From Sclerodactyla briareus (Eukaryota > Echinodermata > Holothuroidea > Dendrochirotida > Sclerodactylidae): 64,000 nucleotides of DNA. The notes beneath the pieces were generated by a model, which was given only the letters and a program-made list of their open reading frames with translations, was not told the DNA's origin and made no database searches. How positions within the stretch are numbered: the first letter of the stretch is position 1; each line of letters starts with the position of its first letter. Below, piece after piece: positions 49,180-61,045 of this stretch. The stretch lies in contig JAODTK010005867.1 in NCBI GenBank assembly GCA_026419785.1, positions 206,501-270,500 of the forward strand, read 5' to 3'. Made by a program: the position numbers and the translations under genes.

Positions 49180-50120
49180 ATGATAGGGTCTATCATCACC
49201 TAGATCAACCAGGAGATATCAACGGCGTCGCACCAATCTACAATTAGGCGCTGCGGGACAGCGGATACCAGGACCGCATACAGTAATCAAGCGCACTGCC
49301 GCACGCACACAGCCTACTAACATAAGAAGACCGAACGAGGAACATAACATGGTTCAACCCACCATACAGCCACAACGTAAACCAAGATTGGAAGATTGTT
49401 TTTCACACTCTCGCCCAAAGCACTTTTTCCCGGTAGGACATGGGATACGCAAATTATTAATAAAAACAATATGAAGATGAGTTATAGTTGTATGGGAAAC
49501 ATGCAATCCATAATTAGTGGTCACAATCACTGCGTGCTAAGGCAAAGCAAACTGCGCCACCAACAACCGGAGGGCACCTGGAACTGCCAGAGTAAAACAA
49601 AACTGCCCGCCCGATGGGAACTGCTGGCGAGCAAACATGGTTCTATAGGCTGACGTCACATCCGGTCAATGCACCTACTCATGAACATGGGATATCGGGT
49701 AGTTGCTTTCAAGCAGAGATACAATAATCACACAAAGTCATTCCGTACGGAGGTGCGAAAAGGACACGGAACTCTCAAAACCACATATGGGACATCAAGC
49801 GTAATGGGAGAGGTTTTTCTATTAAGTGGCAGATAATCAAACAGGCCAAACACCCGCATGAGCAGATCGGGTCAGTGCAACCTGTGTATCGAAGAAAACT
49901 ATGTATCCTCTTGTCAGATAGCGCGCTTGCTCATAAAAGATCGGAGTACATTTCCAAGTGTAGACACACCAACAAGTCAAACCAAAAACCACCCAACCGT
50001 GCACGTAAAAGATAAGCCCATGGGATCTATAAGGTAATAGCTTGGTCGGTTGTATCACCGGTTCAGTCGTCTGACGATCGCATAGCGTGAAACCTTATGT
50101 AACGGCAGAACCGCCGTGAC
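49180..50120 (+). mobile_element. Penelope-like retroelement, 3' fragment with GIY-YIG endonuclease region
   Basis: Across several frameshifts the plus strand encodes TWFNPPYSHNVNQDW (49348-49392), then MKMSYSCMGNMQSIISGHNH (about 49471-49530), a Cys/Asn-rich linker (NCQSK...), a MV...ADVTSGQCTY block (about 49635-49690), FKQRYNNHTKSFRTEVRK (about 49708-49762), IKWQIIKQA (about 49820-49850), and LCILLSDSALAHKRSEYISK (about 49905-49965) with CRHTNKSNQK. This is the C-terminal part of Penelope-like elements: the end of the RT region, then the GIY-YIG nuclease that nicks target DNA for reverse transcription. The upstream RT is missing, which fits 5' truncation. Copy A has no counterpart. A long AT microsatellite follows. 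Stops and indels make it inactive. Confidence 0.82.
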
Positions 50121-50137
50121 CATTAACGTATCTTTAC

Positions 50138-50159
50138 TATATATATATATATATAATAT

Positions 50160-50193
<34 letters not shown>

Positions 50194-50271
50194 GATATAT
50201 ATATATAATATATATATCTATATATATATATTATAATATATAATATATATATATATATATCTATATATATA

Positions 50272-50338
<67 letters not shown>

Positions 50339-50375
50339 ATATATATATATATTATATATATATATATTATATACT
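50138..50375. repeat. Long (AT)n microsatellite
   Basis: About 240 bases of alternating AT with occasional breaks and TCT/AGA interruptions. It could extrude cruciforms and is a likely assembly weak point. It follows the Penelope-like fragment. Confidence 0.97.
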
Positions 50376-51055
50376 GTTATCATTATTAGATCAACATCAG
50401 CCGTGAATACACATCTCCCATTTATTTGTCTTAATGCTCTTCACACTCAGCGTACGCTGAAATGCGAGATTCCCAGTTGGTTGCCATTTCAAAGCTACGG
50501 CTTTTAACAGTCAGCAAAATATTTATATTAACACGACAACAATAATAATAATAGTAATAATTCTTAGATATTCAGTGATATTGTGTAGTCGTGATCAACC
50601 TATATCTAGTTGTGTTCTAGATTATATCCACGATATTTGCCTGACCAATAAATACAGCAAGATGTTGTTTAGAGGGTGTCGTCGAACATAACCTACCGAT
50701 GCCTACCATAGAAGTTCTCCCATACAACGACATCTTAAACCCCGAGTGATCCAAGAGTTGGGTTGTTTGGTGCTGGCGCAAGTCCAGAATATAATTCTCC
50801 GAAATGAGGAGGAGCGCTAAATATTTCGACAATCAATGATGCTTCCAATAGCAAATCCAAAATCATTTTAAATACGACAATATTCATTCATGTAGGCTAT
50901 TCATTCACTCATTCATTCATTTCCATTCAATCATTCAATCATCAGCATACATCTCGTCCGATGCTAATAAAGTTTTACCGATGAGCAGAAATGAAGCCTA
51001 ACAAGAAGAAGCCAACGTGAAACAAGAAGACTGAACATTACATATACAGACACTA

Positions 51056-51640
51056 CGGAGCACTAGCTCCTGGTACCTCAGGACACCGAGACTCGTTTCA
51101 GGCTCTCTAGTTCGTATAATTGCGGACCGTGGTCGAGTAGCGGGATCATCGTACGAGCAGCAGGAGGCCCAGGGTCCTCAGTTTGATATGTTAAACATCG
51201 TATCCTACTGCCGTTGTGAGCGTTATTCCTCCATACCTCGTTCTACTGATCTAACTAAAAAAAGGCTGTCAGAACTCTTTGAGCACTGAATTGATTACGT
51301 CGTTTTGTTATTGTCAACGTAATTTGGTTATCATTGTTGAATCGCCAATATCCCGTGTTTTCAGAATATTAATACTCCGTGTGAATAGACCAATAGCATT
51401 CTGGTAGATGGGATAACATTGTTTCCAGGGAGCTTGTCAATAATTCACATAATCCACATAAAAAAAAAAAAAATTAGCCTAACCACACGTTAATGTTTCC
51501 ACATGCTGTAATCACACAAAACCCATTGATTCCCTAAAATACAAAATCCGATATTAGACTTTGCGTTATTCACCTCCTCACTCACTCAGCTCCCATGACT
51601 GTGAAATTGTCAAGGCGACATAAGTTTTGAAGCTGTCATT
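51056..51640. other. Unassigned DNA right of copy B
   Basis: No similarity to the DNA right of copy A (17676 onward) was noticed. No gene or repeat was recognised. Confidence 0.4.
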
Positions 51641-51659
51641 CTCCTCCAAGCTGGTCTAT

Positions 51660-51830
51660 CAGTAGCCTGGGAAACATTCCGCATCTCCTGCCCGTTACCT
51701 CGTTTATGTTGTCTGTCCAGCTTCTTCGTGCCGGCCTCGGCTGCGCCCGCCCTCGACGGTGCCCTGCAGATGGTCTTGGGGAGGCTGCTGTGTCTCGTCT
51801 GCTCGTGGTGTGATCAAACTAAGTTAGTTT
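51660..51830 (-). mobile_element. Non-LTR retrotransposon C-terminal scrap
   Basis: On the minus strand, with frameshifts: SLPKTI, GTVEGGRSRGR, SWTDNI and EVTGR. This order resembles the C-terminal end of several LINE polyproteins ('...GxVEGxRxRGRxxxxWxDNIxxWTG'). Only about 50 residues are traceable. Confidence 0.55.
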
Positions 51831-52440
51831 CCGCCTTCTGATTGTGCAGAGAATTGGTTCTTGTGGGCTAATCAAGCTTCTGATACGTTCGTGCGTATTG
51901 CGTTATCAGTTAGTGAATAAAGACTACTATCATTTGATGTACAGTGTCTCCAGAATTGAAGTCTGTACAAGATCTCCCGTCTGTTCTCCTCTTATCGACA
52001 TGCCCAGACATTGCCTATACAGACCTACATGATCTCAGAAAAGTTGTGTTATTACTTACAAAATAGGTTTGGTCAACTTCTGTCTTCTATTGCAATTTTC
52101 TCGTCTTCGGTTTTTCGGTACCTCAGAGATTGTTTCCACTAAATCACAATGAGATATTATACCAATTAGAATGTCAAATTGGACGACACTGACCACAGGC
52201 GTCTTTCACCTCAGTTGTCCCAATTGTGTTATAACAGAGCGCCCTCTTTCCCCACGACTAACGATTTTGATTTCCCTAATTATCCACGGCCACTCTTCAT
52301 ACAGTATGTAAATTATTGGAGAGAGCCGTACGAACGTTTGCAGTGCTGGGTATGATTGAATGAACTGAGCTACGTGAACTACGGTATACTCGTTTAGGAT
52401 TCCTTGTGACGGAATCTATTGCAGTCATGACAGAGTGTGT
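51831..52440. other. Unassigned DNA
   Basis: I see nothing identifiable. The 62-65 codon frames have no domain. Confidence 0.4.
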
Positions 52441-53040
52441 GTGTGAGTATGTTTTGTATGTGTTTATGTACGCGCGTGGACAAGTCGACCCCACCTGGCT
52501 AGATGAAGCTCATACTCGGTATGTGTGTTCCCCATGATGAGGAATCTATGCAGTCATGAATCCCATTGTTTTGGGGTAGTCAGAGTCATCTGAGGTCACC
52601 AGAGGTCAAAGTCTGAAAAACCCTTGTGAAACAATTTGGTCCAGAATGATTGTCTGGTCAGGGGTTGCATTTTTATTTTTAGTGTGTAGCTTCCTTATGG
52701 TGAGTACACGACCCTATTGTTTTTGGTTTAGGTCGGGAAAGGAAGTTTGTGGAAAATTGATATTTTTGGCCATTTGGGCTTGTAAACTCGGCCCCACCAG
52801 GATGGATGAAGCCCAGATGACTCTCATTGTCTTTGGGTCAGGCCAAAGCTCATCTTTTCAAATTTAGACCAAATTTGGCGTGTACACAAGGACTAGACCC
52901 AATCTAGAATGGATGAGCTATATTTGGTATTGTGTTCTCATGATACGTTCATGAACGCCATTTTTGAAGAGTCATTTTTCGAGGACTCTGAATTGTCCCT
53001 ACAGGCCAATGCAGAACAGCCTTGTGAACCTGGAAGAAAA
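52440..53040 (+). repeat. Dispersed repeat family, tandem-like copies
   Basis: Related segments share CAGAGGTCAAAGTCTGAAAA, a 'CTTGTGAA' word, 'TCGRCCCCACC' and 'GATGGATGAAGCCCA'. Blocks lie at about 52475-52640, 52770-52880 and 52905-53030. More members occur at 55985-56030 (plus), 60960-61045 (plus) and 62290-62490 (minus). Likely remnants of one interspersed or tandem repeat; no protein. Confidence 0.65.
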
Positions 53041-53099
53041 GTATTCTCTGTCCGATCCAGATGATATTAGGTTATGTGGCTTTCATTAGTATAGACACT

Positions 53100-55750
53100 T
53101 GATATAGCGCTCATATTTTCAAACGTACTCATAGTGGATTAATACACAACAAAAAATTAAAAAAAAAACAGAAACAAAATAACTACAAGGATATATACAT
53201 GGCTTACAAATGTTCTAGTGAACGAAACGTCTTGAGGTTTCTTGAATGCGAGAGAGTGCCGGAAGTGATATGAGCAGGCAGAGCGTTTCACAGCTTTGGG
53301 CCAGCTACGCTAAACGACCTGTCGGCGAATGTGCTATTACTGGTGAAGGGGACATTGAGTACACGTCGAGTCGCTGATCTAGTACTGTAACGGACGGGTC
53401 TGACGTGTATAAGATTAACTAGTAGGCAGGAGCCAGGTTATGAAGGCATTTGTAGACGAGCACCAACATTTTATATTCGGACCGAACGCATATGGGAAGC
53501 ATGTGTGGATCGGAAAGAGCTTCAGTGGGACTGCTAACGTGAGTTTCCCTAGACCATTTTCGCTGCCAGATTTTGTATTCTCTGAAACAGCTTCACTGTG
53601 CTTTCGGGAAGACCAATGGACATACTTTTGCAGTAGTCAAAATGCGAGAACACGGGGGCACTAACTTTTAATTTGAGGACAGTTTCCCTCGTGAGATGGC
53701 TCATATTCTTCTTGAGATGAAGAACAAGAGATACAGCACGTGATTTAGCGGAGATGCGTTCCTTGAAACTCAGTCGGGCATCAAGGTTCATTCCAAGCAT
53801 TGTGATATGCGATGACGACTTGACATTGGTTCCGCCGACATTGATCTCGGAGTGTTACATTTCAATGCATTCATGTTCCCGAAGATGATGAATTCCGTTT
53901 TCTCAGGGTTCATCATTAGTCGATTTGTTGTCATCCACTGCCTGGTGTTGTCGAGTGCTGACAATTGTTGGAAATTGCACCAACTCCGGCCACTGGGTCG
54001 CCAGATTTAAAGCTAGTGTACAGGCTATGATCGTCAGCGTAACCAGCCAGGTTTACATCTTGAACTTGAAAACGTAGGGTGCTGGAGTAACTTGTGAATT
54101 ACACGTCCATTTATGCTCCCTTTGGGAACTGAGAAGTCATTGATGGAGGGGACTGTATTTATGTGGACGCGAAAACTTTCGTCGGATATGTATGACGTCA
54201 CCATTCTTGGCTGCATTGGGCCAATCCCAAAAACAATTCTCCAAGGTCTTCATCAGCAGCGTGTGGTTCACGGTGTCCAAAAGGCGGCGCTCAAATCTAT
54301 TGACACTAATGGTGATAGCATCTGATCATCCATGCCAAACAACAAGTCATTGCATAGCTTGAGAGGTATTGTTTCGAGGTTGAAATTGGGTCGATAGGCG
54401 CTCTGATAATCTGGAAGCAAGTTGTTGGGTTCCACGTGACCCATAAAGCTCATTAAAGAAGCTTTCTCTACTAGTTTGGACAAGAATGATAGATTGCTAA
54501 TTTTACGATAATTGCTTTGACATTATCTAGGTAGGCTTTTTTCAAGAGTGGTTTGACAATTTGCCGTCTTCCACTGCTAGGCAAACTCTCCAGACGTCAG
54601 AGAGGTGTTTATAATATTGCAGATCACCGGAGCATAAATGTCCTCGTGCGCTTTTCGTTTTTGTTTTTCCCAACGATGATGGTCGTGGGTCGAGATCGCA
54701 ATAAGTTGGCTCCGGCCCAAAAAAAAAATTTTTGAAGAATTTCTCAACGCTGCAACGTCGAGGCTCGTAAACGACGAGAAGTGCGGCACGTCAAGCGTCG
54801 GAGGAGTGTACATCGGAGTGACAATCCATTTCTCTTCTGATTGTGTCAACTTTGTCGAAGAAAAAATTGGCAAAGTCAGCAGACAACTGTTGATCGGTTT
54901 TTCCGTCGGGTAGAGGATTGGATTCGCAGACTCCAACGAGATTCTGACACAGTGGCGAATAACCGTGTGCTGTCGTTTCCGCACGCCGTTATTGAGTCCT
55001 TAATGTATTTCTGAGTTTTGAAGATACGATTTGTAGGCGTCTCGAAGTCAACGTCGGTCATTTAGACTCTCGTCAGTTTTAAATCTTCTCCAGACTCGTT
55101 CACCTCTTCGGGCCTGTGTTTTCAGAATGAGAGCTTCAGGGTCAAACCACGAAATTGTTTGGCCGAACAGTACTCGCTTCGTGCTCAAAGTTGCATGACG
55201 ATCGAGTACGCCTATCAGACCAACAAGCTTTTTCTTGGAGATCACTCAATTCAGAACTGATGTGAGTGCTGTACTGGCGTCCTCCTTAAACGACAAATTG
55301 TCGAGGATTTGATCTTCCGAAAAAATCTACTACTTCCACTTTACATTCGGACGTGATGTGGACAGCGTTACAAACGAGTGGTCTGGCAAGAAGAAGTCGG
55401 AAGAGTCCACAATTTTAATGTTGACTTCAGTTCTATAGAATACACCAATACCGCCACCGGTCCGGTTTTGTCCGATCTATGTTCAGAAATTATTGCCGAT
55501 TGGTTTTTAGGTTGTTAAGTTCGAAGGATCATGGGTTTTGAACCATGTCTCTGTTACGATTATAATCCACGATGATTTCCACTTCCAGTCCGTCACAACC
55601 AAGCAACCTGCCCGCGGTGACCACGGTACCTCCGAATTAATCCTAAGGATTTAATCCTCACGGCAACAGACCGTGGTATAATACTGTTCTTTGGTCTCAG
55701 GCTGTACGAGGCGCTGTAGCGGATAACCGCCCGAGTGCGCATAGGCTCAC
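53100..55750 (-). mobile_element. CR1/L2-type LINE (EN + RT), decayed
   Basis: On the minus strand, from N to C terminus: IPRSVAVRIKSLGLIRRYRG (about 55625-55685), the endonuclease piece RTGGGIGVFYRTEVNIK (about 55410-55465) followed by DHSFVTLSTSRPNVKW, the linker ARRGERVWRRFKTDES near 55080-55130, INTSLTSGEF near 54580-54610, LSKLVEKA near 54465-54480, YQSAYR near 54395-54415 with LKLCNDLL, SIDLSAAF near 54270-54300 (RT motif A), LGMNLDARLSFKERIS near 53745-53795, HFDYCKSMSIGLP near 53615-53655, and a C-terminal RQVV...WPKAVKRSACS near 53260-53320. The usual YADD box lies in the frameshifted stretch near 53990-54050 (a GYADDHSLYTS-like reading). The order, an apurinic-type endonuclease then RT, is that of CR1/L2/Jockey-group LINEs. 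The 3' end near 53100-53130 reads GAGCGCTATATCAAGTG. Multiple stops and shifts: inactive. No tail duplication was identified. Confidence 0.85.
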
Positions 55751-57190
55751 ACATGATAGTATATAGAGAATGTCGGTACAGAGAAAAAAATGAAGAATGA
55801 AGCTTCGGACCCCAATACCATTTTTGCAAAGCAAATATAGAAACAGTAAACAAATCGTGTGGAGGAACAATATGAATGGAACACCTTGCCCACAAAGAGC
55901 GCACTCATGTTCAGTAAACAAAACGAAAATCAAGTGCAAAGGTACCCTGTGTACGACAGTTGTGAAAGTATGATATTTTCGGCTAATGTAAACATGATAA
56001 CTTGACCCAACCCAGATGAATGAAGTTCATGAAAAATAACAGTGAGCGCTATATTTAGGGATCAGGTGGTGGGGTCAACAACCGTTGTAGTTGGGATATC
56101 ATTGAATAAGACAAAAAGGTCAGAAGTGTGGTACTGAATGGTTGAAAGTTAGTGTGTAGTCTTATGTTGCCAATATGAGCTGTGATTTTTGGGATGCCCA
56201 TTGTCCTTGTGATCGGCAAATAGATTGTCATGAAATGAGGTAGGAATACTTTGTGCTTCCAGTCGATAAATTCGAGAGTGTGATCATGGTCCAACCGATG
56301 CATTGGTCATCTTGTTCAATTTATCATGACATTCGGGAAGAACAATTGGCGGGGAACCTTTTTCCGCTACTCCATGCTTATAGACGACAAATTATTACTT
56401 GTATCTTTCGAACGAAGATTGCATGGCAAGCGGACAATCTATTAATTAATGGGGTTTCTGAGAAGAAAAAAAAAAAAAATATTCCGGGTGACGGTTATTA
56501 CCTAGTACTATGGCAGTTATCGAGACACAGTTAAGAAAGAGGAGAGGGGGTGTTCCGAATATAGGTCCAAGAAATGTTATCTGATAATAGCTGCATGAAC
56601 TTGGAAGTTGTCACAACGGATAATGAAAAACTCGACCAATGATGTGAAACCAGTCGCCAGTCGATATGTAAAAACGAAGGAGCTATAAACTCGGCTCTAT
56701 GCGTCTTCAAACACTGCCCGTGTGAGTTGAGACGTCGCGCTCGAGCGCCCGCACGATGTCCCGCCGCTAAATCGAACCATCGTTCAAAAATGTATGGTTC
56801 GCGTACAAAAATGTCATGCATATTAATAAGGTAACAACAGAGCCCAGATCGGACCAAGGAAAAAGTGCCGAGACGAATGGAGTGACAAATGTCCAAGGGA
56901 GAAGTTGAGGACCCCTATATGGAAACGCGTAGTCAAGATTTGGTGAAGGGTAATGCAAGGTCATTGTGTTAGTAGGGCAATAGAACATATTGTAGGGTAT
57001 ACCCCCACTTTCACCCCATATCTCGAAACTTCTGGTGATAGGTTGGATTAGAACAGCAAACACATCAGTCACACCCTCATAGCACTTGTTCCAGAGTCCC
57101 CCCCAAAGGCGCAATTTCGCATATTTCCACATACCAAAGAGTGCTCATGGCTCTGACACTGACAAAAATTAATCTGTAATCATTGCACAA
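55751..57190. other. Unassigned DNA upstream of the LINE
   Basis: Two overlapping 121-codon minus-strand frames (56531-56896 and 56767-57132) show no recognised domain. The region could include 5' untranslated or ORF1 sequence of the LINE, which is speculation. Confidence 0.4.
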
Positions 57191-57194
57191 TTGA

Positions 57195-57300
57195 TTTGAA
57201 AAGAAAAGAAGTTCAAAAATACGAGGTAGCAATTCATCTGGACCAGCTGCCTTAGGAAATTTACACGATTTCTGTTTCAGAGTACGACTGCTTAGAGTAC
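57195..57300 (-). mobile_element. Reverse-transcriptase scrap of another LINE
   Basis: On the minus strand one frame reads RTLKQKSCKFPKAAGPDELL, continuing PRIFELLFF. The KAAGPD core is the conserved start of the RT domain in CR1/Jockey/RTE-type LINEs. It is not contiguous with the LINE at 53100-55750. Confidence 0.6.
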
Positions 57301-57629
57301 ATTACGTAACTCTACCCCGTTGTTATTTCCAATTCATTTGCATATTCACGTGTAGTTTTATGAGTCGATATTAGTATTACAGAGCGTGCATGTTGTTTTC
57401 ATTTTTAGTTGCATGTAACGGATTGGATGAACAGCGCTAATCAGGCCATTTTTACAGTTCGGGATAAGTTCCATATAACATCGTCGCAATACTAAATGCT
57501 TCCATTCGTTTTTTCGTTTTGTTTTTCCCAGAGATGACAGAGCAAACTATGAACTTCCATCACGTATATTTGTGCGCTTCACATGTTTACTTTTCATTCT
57601 AGAGTACACTTATTTTTACAGAGAAGTTG

Positions 57630-57960
57630 GTCATTTGGCGTGACTTTAACCTCTGATGACCCGAAATGTCCTCCACTTTTTCCCCCCTCGAGACCAAACA
57701 TCGTCCCCACCTCCCCAGTTTCGTGGAAATCCGACAAACTTTCAGATATACGTCATTTGACCTCTGTGACCTTGAAATGACCTTCACTTCTTTTAAGACC
57801 AATTATAGTCCCCACCTACCAAGTTTCGTGAATCAAACCAACTTTCGAAAAATGCGCAAATTAGCGGACTTTTCACCATCTGATGACCCCTACATGTCCT
57901 CCACTTTTTTCGGGACCAAACATCGCCGCACCTACTAAGTTTCATTGCCGTGTCTCTCCA
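57630..57960 (+). repeat. ~108-bp TGACCT-rich minisatellite, three units
   Basis: Units near 57645, 57755 and 57870 share TTTGACCTCTG(A)TGACC, (T)CCTCCACTTTTTTC, GACCAAACATCG, CCCCACCTACCAAGTTTC and CAAACTTTCG words. Open frames of 65-90 codons across it follow the repeat. Confidence 0.8.
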
Positions 57961-60930
57961 ATAATTTCTAGCATACGGTTCAGGCAACGAGGCTACGAAA
58001 TGAGTATAAAATTAGCGTCTTCTTTTGATGATGTTCTTAAATATTTGTTAGGGTTGCATGACTGGAAGAGGTGGTAGTTGAACGGACTTGCTCATTTCAC
58101 ATGTCGAAGTGATTACATTCTATCTGTGATGAGTGATATGCAGCATATGCCTTCTTCTTGGTGGGCACGCAATCGTATTACCTTTGGAAAACCATACTTT
58201 TTTTTTGGGGGGGGGGGGTTCTGAATGAATACTTTGACTTTGATCGATATTCCCCCACGCAAGGCAGAAGGCCATACGGTTTTGGGAATGGCGTATTAGT
58301 AATGCACTTCCTGTGAAAGACTTCTTACATCTTTATGACGTCCCCGCTCGCTACGCATAATTCAGCGATATATTCTCCCTGGGAATCCAGTCGAACATCC
58401 TGATAATGATTGGAATACCATTCCATCAGCTCTCTACATGTTCCTCTTATTCACCTAGAACATCATCTCCTCTCCGTGTTGGGTCCCCACCGGGACACTT
58501 AATTTGGTCGGCCGGTGGGTGAACAGAGGTTGGATAGCAGAAGCCCAAGTGTGAACGATTGGTGGGGGGGGGGGTGGAGTTCCGCGGCCACCTCATGAAA
58601 AGGGTAGATTAGAGGATTATATGTTTCAAAAAGTCCTTGACTCCGGTCAATTTTTCGCTCGGCTGGCTGCAATAGTTTTGCTGCCCCTCTATGTTGTGTG
58701 TTCTCCCGCATGCTTCTTATCTGTGATTCTGTAAGTCTTGCATAGGACGATAGCATTGCAATTAATTATTCACGTCGTGGGTAACTTCGAGGCTCTATCA
58801 TCTAAGTAGCCTGAACATGTGGACTTCATTACGCTTGCCCATATGGGGCGTATTGCATTTCATTCCCGGCGCGCAATACCTACTTACCTTACTCTAACGA
58901 TCGCCAAATATTGCATGCGCAGAGAACGAACACCGTAGAAGAAGGATATTATACTCGTTCTGATCTCGCAATCATTTTAGAATGGAGATATTGGCGAACA
59001 GACCTAGCCCTTCTGGCCCAATTGTACGATATATATGCGATACTTGCCAGGGTGAATGAGAAAGTGGATCGTCAACCCACACGCTGCAAATGCCCAAGAC
59101 CGTGCGCTATCATGGTCTGTTTATGTTACCGATTGAAGCCGTTTTACCTGACAAAAATCTATTTGCATTTTCAGGTAACAATATTAATGCAGCCCCCTTG
59201 AAGAAAGTAACACCCAACTAAGATAAATGTACGGCTTTAGAACATAAGGGATGTATAGGGAGATAGTACTGCAAGCCTGAAGGGGGGGGGGGGGGGAACT
59301 GTTCCCACATTATAGACGACATCATGAGCATCATGAAATAAAAAATAGGGTCCGTGTGCTCTGTCAGAGGGACCTCTCTTTTCAGACTCTAAAAATAACA
59401 TCACATTATTTGTATTTTTGTACCCACTGTGACAAATCCCATTAAAGGAGGTTCATCGAGAGGTATAGCCATTACCTTAATTATCTGCGGGCTGACGCGG
59501 TTTGGCGGTATGCATTTCGCTACTACTACTATCCTAAGGTTGAATTTGAGACTAGCCGATACCTATCAGCAATACGCGAGATGCAGGTTCAAAGCAGAGA
59601 GACAAACAAGTTCCTAGTTTTTTACATATCGCGTCTATACAGTATGACCATAATGTTGGTAGCACGAATGCGTTTACCTAGACAAAATCACAGTCATGGC
59701 ATAGACAAGCTTCCACCAGGTTATCAGAGCATAGAGCACGTATGAATACAGGAATATAATTACGCTCTCTGGAGAGGGATGCCCTGGAGATATGCTTGGC
59801 TCAAGAACCTATCTACAAAATAAATTATCAACATCCATCCAGCATTCCAGGGATTGGAGTTAAATCCATTATAGTCACAAGCAAGAAAGGAGGCCTCCAG
59901 CTATGGGTGACCCGCTTTGGGGTCCTACAATCTTAGGCTCCATACGAACTTCGGTTTACAATACATTACCTCTCAGGTAAATAGGGAGAGGGATTGGGAG
60001 AACTGGAAATCTATGACATGTCTTCCTGAGTAATCCCCCGGAACTCCCTTTTGCATATCTCAAAAATATTGGTGGAGAAATATGGTAAAACTGTTCACAT
60101 AGTCATTCGAGGCGGAATCAACTTCCCCTTGAAAATTACAGTCAGGAAAACGACCGAATCCAGTAACAACATGTCAAAAATGGTCCAAATTCCTGTACCT
60201 CCAATCGAATTCCAGCAACGTGCACCGAAATGTTCGCGCGTAGTAGTGAATTTACTGCTTTGAAATTGAGGGGAGGGGACTGTTCACTGGCAAAATAATA
60301 TCACCAATATTTCCTCTTGAAATTGCTTGAGGCAATTTTGTACTGACCTACTCACTCTCCCTCAGTGAATGGTTACCCTTGCTAACACTGTGTGTCTGCA
60401 TCGATGGTGGGTTTGTAAAGACAACTAAACGATAAATCTACTGTATGATCAGGTTGAGTATTGTAGAACATGTATGTGCATATTTTATTTATAACGCTCT
60501 TTTGAGCACGATTATGGACAACGCATAACATCAATCAAATCAATAGGTTGAGTGGTTTGCCTATGTAAAGAAAGGCAAAACCCTATCGTTTTCGGTACTA
60601 GTTCGCTAATCATGCGGGTTATGGCGAACCTAAAACGACCGATCAAGAGAGGCACTCTTGCTTAGGTCATTTAATGTCAGTCGTGGGCTAAAACGAAAAA
60701 TGGACCAAGCTATTATAATATTGCAAGCATCAATCAACTAACAAACTAGGTTGTAAAACTAGGTCGCAGGTGAAAAGGGGAGAACCTTATTATTCCTATT
60801 TGCCATCTCAATGTCAAGGGGCTTGCTCGAACAATATTTCGGCACCAACATTATAATTAGTAATTCAGTAGGATTGTTGTTGGCGGATACAAAAACCAAG
60901 TTTGGAGGGTCAGTTCAAAGTTCTCAAGCG
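57961..60930. other. Unassigned accessory DNA
   Basis: Contains G-runs (58205-58219, 58561-58574, 59282-59297). The 85-codon minus-strand frame 58499-58756 and the 96-codon plus-strand frame 58911-59201 have no domain I can name. No RNA gene was found. Confidence 0.4.
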
Positions 60931-60959
60931 AATCGCCTGTTCGAATTATTCACCCATAT

Positions 60960-61045
60960 TGTCGATTAGCCAGAATGGGTGCCTCATTGTTTTCGGGCTA
61001 GGCCAAAGTTATTCAGCCATCAGAGGTCAAAATCTGACGAACGTA
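60960..61045 (+). repeat. Member of the AGAGGTCAAAATCTGA repeat family
   Basis: GTGCCTCATTGTTTTCGGGC, TAGGCCAAAG and CATCAGAGGTCAAAATCTGA match 52810-52860 and 52590-52620. Confidence 0.6.

Larger units (their letters stand above)
26862..51055 (+). repeat. Segmental duplication, copy B
   Basis: Same order and orientation as 2005-17675. It is longer (24.2 against 15.7 kb), mainly because of insertions absent from copy A: about 32880-34250, the TTAA element 37603-43767, hAT-related DNA 44890-47097, a second MITE unit (about 47850-48290) and the Penelope-like segment (about 48990-50600). Smaller differences are the minisatellite at 28244-28607 and the duplication at 31595-32077. As in copy A, there is no recognisable host gene. 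Confidence 0.9.

Noticed and set aside
56531..57132. Two 121-codon minus-strand frames upstream of the LINE as a possible ORF1
   Set aside because: They overlap in different frames and show no zinc knuckle, RRM or coiled-coil pattern that I could defend.
58911..59201. 96-codon frame with a faint resemblance (WRTDLALLAQLYDIY) to a hAT transposase helix
   Set aside because: Only one short block is suggestive. No flanking transposase motifs or terminal repeats were found.
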